A DNA stretch of 14,636 bases from an uncultured Lachnospiraceae bacterium. GTDB lineage: Bacteria > Bacillota > Clostridia > Lachnospirales > Lachnospiraceae. This document shows positions 1-5,275 of the stretch, piece by piece (position 1 is the stretch's first letter; every line of letters begins with the position of its first letter). Below the pieces are notes generated by a model. That model was not told where the DNA came from and did no database searches. It saw nothing but the letters and a program-made list of their open reading frames with translations. The position numbers and the translations under genes are program-made. The stretch covers positions 1-14,636 of the forward strand of contig CAJUCC010000074.1 in the NCBI GenBank assembly GCA_910585205.1, in the 5' to 3' direction.

Positions 1-25
1 CGTTCCGGTTTTTTCCCGGGTTCAT
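1..25 (-). CDS. Start of an unidentified gene, cut by the window edge
   Basis: Only the first eight codons are visible, reading MNPGKKPE. The case for a real start is the context: an AGGAGG ribosome-binding site lies nine bases upstream of the ATG, inside the last codons of the small membrane-protein gene, and the ATG follows that gene's TGA by one base. This is typical of translationally linked neighbours. No function can be inferred from so few residues. Confidence 0.5.
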
Positions 26-26
26 T

Positions 27-296
27 TCACGCATCCTCCTTCTCTGTTGCCTCTTTCTCTTCCGTCTCCGCCTCTTCTTTCCGTTCCCGCCGCAGCGCCC
101 AAATCTGAACGCTGGCCAGCGCCAGTCCTGCCGCCGCCAACACCGCAGCGCCGCCCAGAATCAGCGCAGGATTGTCCATCACTACGCCCCGTTTTACATC
201 GAGCACCATGCTGACTGCCTGATATACAATATAAGCGCCGGCCAGCAGATATACATATCGGCGCATTTTTCGCTGTCTCAGTTTATTTTCATCCAT
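27..296 (-). CDS. Small two-helix membrane protein, unknown function
   Basis: This 89-residue protein is not recognised. It has a basic N-terminus (about residues 4-13), a hydrophobic segment at about 14-32, a second at about 43-68, and a highly charged Glu/Lys tail (about 69-89). That predicts two membrane helices with both ends probably cytoplasmic. I chose the ATG at 296 because an AGGAG site lies seven bases upstream; a longer reading from a TTG at 326 has no such site. A promoter lies just upstream (344-372), and the next gene begins one base after the stop, so the two are probably cotranscribed. Nothing ties it to the sugar locus, and it is likely the edge of a neighbouring unit. The existence of the gene is fairly sure; its role is not. 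Confidence 0.7.
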   Translation of the reverse strand: MDENKLRQRKMRRYVYLLAGAYIVYQAVSMVLDVKRGVVMDNPALILGGAAVLAAAGLALASVQIWALRRERKEEAETEEKEATEKEDA

Positions 297-343
297 TTGC
301 GTTCTCCTTTTTGCTGTATCCTGCAATCTGTTCCATGGTTATT

Positions 344-372
344 ATCATAGCATGTTATCACTGCCGTTGCAA
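344..372 (-). promoter_or_regulatory. Predicted sigma-A promoter of the small membrane-protein gene
   Basis: On the minus strand a TTGCAA -35 box (367-372, 4 of 6 consensus) is separated by 17 bases from a TATGAT -10 box (344-349, 5 of 6). It ends about 48 bases upstream of the ATG at 296. The match is by eye only. Confidence 0.55.
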
Positions 373-432
373 TCGGGCGAGAGAACCGGCCGCAGCAAAC
401 GTGTAAATAAATATAGCGGCAGATCAGATTAC

Positions 433-464
433 AAAAACAGACCCCCTTTTTAAAAGGAGGTCTG
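433..464 (-). terminator. Rho-independent terminator after the aldolase gene
   Basis: Read leftwards, this is a hairpin whose outer stem is CAGACC/GGTCTG (438-464). It extends inward through further G-C, one G-T and A-T pairs to a very short loop, and is followed directly by a run of five T (433-437). It lies about 50 bases past the aldolase stop codon, so it should end that single-gene transcript. Confidence 0.85.
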
Positions 465-516
465 AATTCTACTCATCATAATCGTCGCCGCATCCGGCAG
501 ATTTACGAAAACAATA

Positions 517-1392
517 TTACAGTCTGTAATACTGCATCTTGTCTGCGGAATCAAACAGATCGATCTTCTGGCGCATAACTGCTTTGGAAGCTTCGATCGC
601 TTCCAGATAAAGCTCGAAGGGCTCTCTCACTTTCGGATCGGCTGCCAGTGTCTTTCTCAGCTGCTGATAGAAAGGATCTTTAATATCGGAAGAAATGTTG
701 ATCTTGTTGATACCCAGTTTTACGGCCTTTCCGATTTCTTCATCGGGATTGCCGGAACCGCCGTGCAGTACAAGCGGAACATTTACTTTTGCCTTGATCT
801 CTTTCAGAAGATCCAGCTTCAGTTCCGGTTTGAATCCCTTCGGATACAGACCGTGTGCCGTTCCGATCGCGATTGCCAGACAGTCAACACCGGTTTCCTC
901 CACGAATTTCTTCGCATCGTCCGGATTTGTATAGATGATTTCACCTACGCTGCCTGTCTTTTCCGTGTCATTGTCGGTCGTACCGATCGTTCCCAGTTCC
1001 GCTTCAACGGAAACACCCAGAGGATGCGCAAAAGCAACCACTTTTTTCGCAATGGCAACATTCTCCTCATAAGGGCAATGGGAAGCGTCAATCATAACAG
1101 AAGTAAAGCCGTCACGGATTGCTCTTTCAATCTTGTCATATCCCTCGCCGTGATCCAGATGGATAACGCAGGGAACTCTTGTGTCATTAGCCGCTTTGAT
1201 TACCTGTGCGGCAAATGCATCGCCCTGGAACGCCAGCTCACTGGGATGGATTGCCAAAATAACCGGGGACTTCTTTTCTTCACAGACTTCAATAATTGCT
1301 TTTAAGAACTGTCCGGTTCCAACGTTGAACGCCGGTACTGCAAAATTTTCTTTATTAGCTACCGCCAATAAATCAGCCATGTTCATTAACAT
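517..1392 (-). CDS. Class II ketose-bisphosphate aldolase (FbaA/GatY/KbaY family)
   Basis: This enzyme should cleave a ketose bisphosphate (fructose, tagatose or a relative) reversibly to dihydroxyacetone phosphate and an aldehyde phosphate, using a bound zinc ion in the cytoplasm. The 291 residues match the usual length of about 285. Visible landmarks are the HLDHG motif (residues 78-82; D80 is the catalytic Asp and H81 a zinc ligand), the MIDASHCP segment (100-107), VEAELG (129-134), and the other zinc histidines H180 (GTAHG) and H210 in LHGGSG, which also holds the phosphate. The chosen ATG has a GGAGGG site seven bases upstream. It sits alone, with its own promoter and terminator, divergent from the epimerase/isomerase operon. 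A locus-specific rather than glycolytic role is inferred from context. The exact substrate (hexulose, pentulose or sedoheptulose bisphosphate) cannot be read from sequence. Confidence 0.92.
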   Translation of the reverse strand: MLMNMADLLAVANKENFAVPAFNVGTGQFLKAIIEVCEEKKSPVILAIHPSELAFQGDAFAAQVIKAANDTRVPCVIHLDHGEGYDKIERAIRDGFTSVMIDASHCPYEENVAIAKKVVAFAHPLGVSVEAELGTIGTTDNDTEKTGSVGEIIYTNPDDAKKFVEETGVDCLAIAIGTAHGLYPKGFKPELKLDLLKEIKAKVNVPLVLHGGSGNPDEEIGKAVKLGINKINISSDIKDPFYQQLRKTLAADPKVREPFELYLEAIEASKAVMRQKIDLFDSADKMQYYRL

Positions 1393-1439
1393 AATTTTAC
1401 CCTCCTGATTTGTATGTTATGCTTATGCTCTTAATGAAT

Positions 1440-1468
1440 ATGATAAAATTTTTCTTCATTTCTGTCAA
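1440..1468 (-). promoter_or_regulatory. Predicted sigma-A promoter of the aldolase gene
   Basis: On the minus strand a perfect TTGACA -35 box (1463-1468) is followed after 17 bases by a TATCAT -10 box (1440-1445, 5 of 6). The -10 box ends 47 bases upstream of the aldolase ATG at 1392. Spacing and match are both good. Confidence 0.75.
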
Positions 1469-1509
1469 GCCTTTTTCCGTTTTATCTTCATTTTTTCGCA
1501 AAATTCTTC

Positions 1510-1534
1510 AAATTTTATTTCCTACATAAAATTT
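1510..1534. repeat. AT-only inverted repeat in the divergent promoter region
   Basis: A perfect nine-base inverted repeat (1510-1518 and 1526-1534, arms AAATTTTAT/ATAAAATTT) encloses the seven-base loop TTCCTAC. On the plus strand it is followed by five more T. It lies between the two divergent promoters, upstream of both. It could be a protein-binding site or simply reflect the AT-rich composition here. Its function is unknown. Confidence 0.4.
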
Positions 1535-1559
1535 TTTTTCGTATCGAGCAGAATATTTA

Positions 1560-1588
1560 TTGCTTTGTTCTTCCGTTTCATATATAAT
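1560..1588 (+). promoter_or_regulatory. Predicted promoter of the rightward operon
   Basis: A perfect TATAAT -10 box (1583-1588) has a weak TTGCTT -35 box (1560-1565) 17 bases upstream. The weak -35 box suggests dependence on regulation. The palindrome at 1594-1609 starts five bases after the -10 box, that is, at the expected transcription start. Confidence 0.65.
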
Positions 1589-1593
1589 TATAA

Positions 1594-1609
1594 CATATCG
1601 AACGATATG
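1594..1609. promoter_or_regulatory. Perfect palindrome, probable operator of the rightward operon
   Basis: CATATCG and CGATATG form perfect seven-base arms around a central AA. The site covers the expected transcription start of the rightward operon, the classical place for a repressor to block transcription. The only regulator gene in the window is the RpiR-family one at 13679-14509, which makes it the first candidate to bind here; that link is inference. Confidence 0.6.
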
Positions 1610-1645
1610 GTAAATCTTATATTTTACCGGAAAGAAGGGGTTACA

Positions 1646-2641
1646 ATGAACAGAAACTATTTCGGACACGAAAGCCAGCTCTACCGTGTGGAAGAACACC
1701 GGCTGGTCGGCGGAAAAGGCGACAATATGCGGCTTTTCCAGGTAAACAACGGCAGCGGCATTGAATTTACCGTCAGTGCGGACCGCGCCGCAGATATTTC
1801 CAGACTTTCCTTTCAGGGGATCAATATGTCGTACTTTTCCCCCTGTGGCTATGTCGCACCTGCGTATTACAATGAAAAACAGCTTAAATTCCTGCACTCC
1901 TTTACCTGTGGTTTCCTGACCACCTGCGGGCTTGCCTCCATCGGCGCGCCTTCGGAATACGACGGGGAGGCATACGGACTCCACGGAACCATCTCCCACA
2001 TTCCCGCGGAACGGGTTTCCTGGGACATCAGCGACGAAGGAGAAATCAAAGTACAGGCCAGAATTATGGACGCCTGCATCTTCAACCAGAAGATTCGTCT
2101 GGACCGTACTTACACCTGCGCTTACGGTTCCAATGAAATGCACATCGATGATACATACACAAACATGGGGAGCGCACCGTCTCCGTTCCTGCTTCTCTAT
2201 CATATCAATCTGGGATACCCGCTTTTAAGCGAAACTTCCATGGTGGACATCTCCTCCTCGGAGGTAAAGCCCCGCAATGAAGAGGCGAAAGCAGGCATGG
2301 ACAAATGGCGCGAAATGTCCGCCCCCATTCCCAACTTTGCAGAGCAGTGTTTCTATCACTCCTTTGACTCCAAAGAGGCGGTTGCCAAGATTTACAATCC
2401 GACAATCGAAAAGGGACTCTCCATCCACTTTGATCCTTCCGTTCTCCCGCTGATGTGCGAATGGAAAATGATGGGGGAAAAGGACTATGTCCTCGGCCTG
2501 GAACCGGGTAACAACTATCTGGAAGGAAGGGCACAGCTCGAAAAAGAAAACCGCATGACATATATCAATCCCGGACAGACGATCCAAAACCGCATGACCG
2601 TCCGGTTCCACGACAATCAGGATTCCTGGAAAGAAGCCTGA
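1646..2641 (+). CDS. DUF4432 / aldose 1-epimerase-like protein
   Basis: The 331-residue protein resembles the galactose-mutarotase-like fold, DUF4432 branch, whose members are expected to interconvert sugar anomers. Visible features supporting this are the GLHG segment with H113, H186 in LLLYHINLGYP, and a late Glu in GLEPGN (E286), the positions where mutarotases place catalytic His and Glu. I chose the ATG at 1646 because AGAAGGGG lies just upstream; a longer reading from 1565 runs back over the promoter and palindrome and has no ribosome-binding site. It heads an operon with the cupin isomerase (65-base gap) and the RpiB-like isomerase. The likely role is preparing the right anomer of an imported sugar or sugar phosphate for the isomerases downstream. 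The family is moderately sure; the substrate is unknown. Confidence 0.8.
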   Translation: MNRNYFGHESQLYRVEEHRLVGGKGDNMRLFQVNNGSGIEFTVSADRAADISRLSFQGINMSYFSPCGYVAPAYYNEKQLKFLHSFTCGFLTTCGLASIGAPSEYDGEAYGLHGTISHIPAERVSWDISDEGEIKVQARIMDACIFNQKIRLDRTYTCAYGSNEMHIDDTYTNMGSAPSPFLLLYHINLGYPLLSETSMVDISSSEVKPRNEEAKAGMDKWREMSAPIPNFAEQCFYHSFDSKEAVAKIYNPTIEKGLSIHFDPSVLPLMCEWKMMGEKDYVLGLEPGNNYLEGRAQLEKENRMTYINPGQTIQNRMTVRFHDNQDSWKEA

Positions 2642-2706
2642 CACCGTATCATCAGGGTTATAAAGCTTACATAAAAACGATATAAAAAAATTAAGGAGGC
2701 GTTATC

Positions 2707-3912
2707 ATGTCAAAAGAAACGATCAGAAAAATTTTTGCAGAAGGCGAAGGAGTGCTGCATCTCGCACCCACATGGGTTCCCCGCGGATTCAATGAACCCG
2801 GCAGAAGGCTGCGTCTTCATCCCGATGACTACTTTGCTCTGGGTATGGACCGCGGCGGCATCTGCGAGCGCTGGCTCGGCTCCCTCGCCAAAGCGTTAAA
2901 CGGCCCCAAGACAGGCCCCACCGAAGGTATGAGCTTCGTCATCGAAGATGCGGCTACCAAGGCAAAAGCGCTCTTCGCCGATTATGTGGAAGAACTGGGC
3001 GCAGAGCTGGTGGGCGATTCCCTGATGGAGAAATACGGGACATGGCCTACATTTGCCAAGTTATATGACTATGACAAGCCGCTCTTCCACCATCTTCACC
3101 TGAAAGAAGAACAGGCAAACAAAATCGGCCTTCACGGCAAACCGGAAGCATATTTCTTCCCCCGTCAGTATAACAGCGGCTATCTCGGAAGAATGCCCCT
3201 TACCTATTTCGGCTTTGATCCTTCCACAACCAAGGAAGAAGTTATGCAGTGTCTGAAAGATTATGACATCAAAGATACCCGCATTACCGAGCTGTCCAGA
3301 GCTTACCGCATCCAGCTCGGCACCGGCTGGTATACGCCTGCAGGCGTAATCCACGCTCCGGCTTCTCTCGTTACCTACGAGCCGCAGTGGAACAGCGATG
3401 TCAACACCATTATGGAAAACGTGACGATGGGCGAGGTTAACCCGCACAATATGCTGACCGACTGTGCACCGGAGGAAGAAAAAGACGACCTGAACGCAAT
3501 CTTCGCACAGATCGACTGGGAAGAAAGCACAAGACCCGACTACAAAGAAACCTACTTCCGCGCACCGAAGCCGCTGCCGGAAACACAGAAGGGTCTTTTC
3601 GAACAGTGGGTTGCCTATGCCAATGAATGGGTTGCCGCCAAGGAAGTAACCGTTGAACCCGGCGCATCCGTTACCCTGACAGATCAGGCATGCTACTGCG
3701 CCGTTGTCGTACAGGGACACGGCACCTTCGGCGTATTTGAGTGCGAAGCGCCCGAACTGGTACGCTACGATGACCTGACCGCAGATGAATTCTTCGTTTC
3801 CGAATCCGCTGCAAAGAAGGGAATCAAGATCGTGAACACCAGTACCTACAGCCCTCTTGTCATCTTACAGAACTTTGCAAACAACAATCCCGAAGTGCCT
3901 GCCGGGAAATAA
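2707..3912 (+). CDS. Mannose-6-phosphate-isomerase-like cupin, substrate unknown
   Basis: This 401-residue protein has the cupin metal set of type I phosphomannose isomerases. H129 and H131 (FHHLHL) and a Glu in GKPEAYFF (E147) come first. The second cupin motif, GWYTPAGVIHAP, supplies H216. A C-terminal beta-rich segment (about 310-400) resembles the second cupin half. Family members use a divalent metal for aldose-ketose isomerisation. The sequence is divergent: the usual QVHP motif of true ManA is absent, so mannose-6-phosphate is not assured. An unphosphorylated sugar such as lyxose or mannose, or another sugar phosphate, is equally possible. It starts at an ATG behind a strong AAGGAGG site and lies only 14 bases before the RpiB-like gene. 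I am sure of the fold, but a sugar-isomerase function is likely rather than proven. Confidence 0.78.
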   Translation: MSKETIRKIFAEGEGVLHLAPTWVPRGFNEPGRRLRLHPDDYFALGMDRGGICERWLGSLAKALNGPKTGPTEGMSFVIEDAATKAKALFADYVEELGAELVGDSLMEKYGTWPTFAKLYDYDKPLFHHLHLKEEQANKIGLHGKPEAYFFPRQYNSGYLGRMPLTYFGFDPSTTKEEVMQCLKDYDIKDTRITELSRAYRIQLGTGWYTPAGVIHAPASLVTYEPQWNSDVNTIMENVTMGEVNPHNMLTDCAPEEEKDDLNAIFAQIDWEESTRPDYKETYFRAPKPLPETQKGLFEQWVAYANEWVAAKEVTVEPGASVTLTDQACYCAVVVQGHGTFGVFECEAPELVRYDDLTADEFFVSESAAKKGIKIVNTSTYSPLVILQNFANNNPEVPAGK

Positions 3913-3926
3913 GGAGAATAATCAAT

Positions 3927-4373
3927 ATGAAAATTGCAATCGGCTGCGATCCCAACGCGCAGGAAGCAAAAGAAGAACTGATAAAATATATGGAACAGAA
4001 AAATTACGGTGAGATCACGGATTTTGGCAGTGACGATCCGATCTATGCCAATACGGCGATCAAAGTTGCCGAAGCTGTCGCTTCCAAAGAATACGACAGA
4101 GGCATCCTGATCTGCGGCACCGGAATCGGTGTTTCCATCGCCGCCAATAAAGTGAGCGGTGCATATGCGGCCCTTTTATCCGACGTATACTCCGCAGAGA
4201 GAGCCCGCCTCAGCAACGATGCCAATATCGCATGCATGGGCGCATTTACAACCGGGGGCAAAGTGCGGGAAAAACTCGTCGACGCTTTCCTGACCAACGA
4301 ATTCGTACCGGGATGCGCTTCACAGCCCAAGGTGGACGCCTTTGTCGCATATGACAAAGAGCACAGCAAATAA
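3927..4373 (+). CDS. RpiB/LacAB-family sugar-phosphate isomerase, probably for D-erythrulose-4-phosphate
   Basis: The 148-residue length and fold signature match RpiB/LacAB isomerases: an N-terminal GCD motif (6-8), the ICGTGIG loop with the catalytic Cys (C63), an IAANK segment (71-75), and NDANIACMGA (97-106). Two usual histidines are missing. GCDH is GCDP (P9) here, and the His of the conserved H-N-D motif, which opens the sugar ring in characterised RpiB, is S96. A tetrose-4-phosphate cannot form a ring, so this loss fits the D-erythrulose-4-phosphate isomerases (EryI/DerI type). The DhaKL and TPI-like genes in the locus support that reading. The start has AAGGAG ten bases upstream. Family membership is sure; the substrate is inferred. 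Ribose-5-phosphate or another sugar phosphate remains possible. Confidence 0.88.
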   Translation: MKIAIGCDPNAQEAKEELIKYMEQKNYGEITDFGSDDPIYANTAIKVAEAVASKEYDRGILICGTGIGVSIAANKVSGAYAALLSDVYSAERARLSNDANIACMGAFTTGGKVREKLVDAFLTNEFVPGCASQPKVDAFVAYDKEHSK

Positions 4374-4421
4374 GTTTCGGAAGATTCAACAAAATACCGC
4401 GAAAAATATTCGCAGAAATGC

Positions 4422-4468
4422 AAAGACTGATATACGGCGGCCAGACAGGCTGCCGTATATCAGTCTTT
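4422..4468. terminator. Bidirectional terminator between convergent operons
   Basis: A 21-bp stem with one G-T pair and a five-base AGACA loop sits between the RpiB-like stop (4373) and the TPI-like stop (4484). The outer arms, AAAGACTG and CAGTCTTT, supply a short T-rich end in both directions, though neither side has a long T run. A smaller GCGAA/TTCGC hairpin lies at 4399-4413. The position and symmetry suggest that both operons end here. Confidence 0.8.
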
Positions 4469-4483
4469 CACATTTCTCACATC

Positions 4484-5260
4484 TTATCTTCCGGCCGCCT
4501 TCATGGCGCTTCGAATGAGTGTATTAAACTTATCCGCCTGCCATGCCGCACGCCCGACAAAAAGCCCGTCTATGGAAGGCTGTACAATCAGTTCTTCCGC
4601 GTTGCCGGGGTTTACGCTGCCGCCGTATAAAACGGGAATCCCGGCCCCCTGCTCAGGAAAGAGTTCCAACAGGCACTGTTTGATTTCTTTGTGCATCTTT
4701 TCCGCATAATCGGCAGATGCGGGGGTTCCGCTTACACCGATGGACCAGACCGGTTCATAGGCAACCCAGATCTTGCCGATATGGGAGGGATCCACTTCAT
4801 AAAAGCCTTTTTTCAACTGCATGCGCAGTACTTCCGGTCCTGCGCCGTACTTTTTGTCCTCTGCGGTTTCGCCGATGCATAACAGCGCGGTAAAGCCGTG
4901 TTCCAGCGCGCATTTCACTTTCCTGTTTTCCTCCTCATCCGTCTCCCGAAAAACATGGCGTCTCTCGGAATGCCCGATCATAACGAGGTCAAGACCGGCC
5001 TCCTGCAGCATCAGCGGAGAGATCTCGCCGGTAAACTGCCCCTGTTCTTCCCAGCACATATTCTGTGCGCCCAGTTTAATCAGATTATGATCGATCGCCG
5101 CCGAAGCCCGCTCCAGAGAGGTATAGGAAGGGATGATAAACAGCTCGATCTCCTCACGGCTAATATCGCCGGTCAGAGAAGCCAGAGAAATCAGATATTC
5201 CGTCGTCTCCCGTATGGTCTTATACATTTTCAGATTGCTTCCAAAATATAATTTTTTCAT
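4484..5260 (-). CDS. Triose-phosphate isomerase paralogue, probably L-erythrulose-1-phosphate isomerase
   Basis: The 258-residue TIM barrel keeps the catalytic set of triose-phosphate isomerase: N9 and K11 in SNLKMYKT, H97 in IGHSERR, and E169 in AYEPVW. The phosphate grip YGGSVNP (202-208) and a late GLFVGRAAW are also present. Differences from glycolytic enzymes are SNLKMYK in place of GNWKMN and a changed flexible loop 6 (SIGVSG, where IGTGK is usual). Such changes are seen in the TpiA2/EryH/LerI group, which converts L-erythrulose-1-phosphate to D-erythrulose-4-phosphate. It is the last gene of the leftward operon, 15 bases after the DhaKL kinase, and its AGGAG site overlaps that gene's stop codon. 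Simple triose-phosphate isomerase activity cannot be excluded. The family is sure; the specialised role is likely. Confidence 0.88.
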   Translation of the reverse strand: MKKLYFGSNLKMYKTIRETTEYLISLASLTGDISREEIELFIIPSYTSLERASAAIDHNLIKLGAQNMCWEEQGQFTGEISPLMLQEAGLDLVMIGHSERRHVFRETDEEENRKVKCALEHGFTALLCIGETAEDKKYGAGPEVLRMQLKKGFYEVDPSHIGKIWVAYEPVWSIGVSGTPASADYAEKMHKEIKQCLLELFPEQGAGIPVLYGGSVNPGNAEELIVQPSIDGLFVGRAAWQADKFNTLIRSAMKAAGR

Positions 5261-5275
5261 AACCGCTTTATTCTC

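Noticed and set aside
2642..2706. Internal promoter before the cupin gene
   Set aside because: The AT-rich 65-base gap has a TATAAA-like sequence but no acceptable -35 box. Cotranscription is simpler.
3061..3720. Minus-strand frame of 219 codons inside the cupin gene
   Set aside because: It has no ribosome-binding site, its composition is that of an antisense shadow, and it is fully covered by a well-supported gene.
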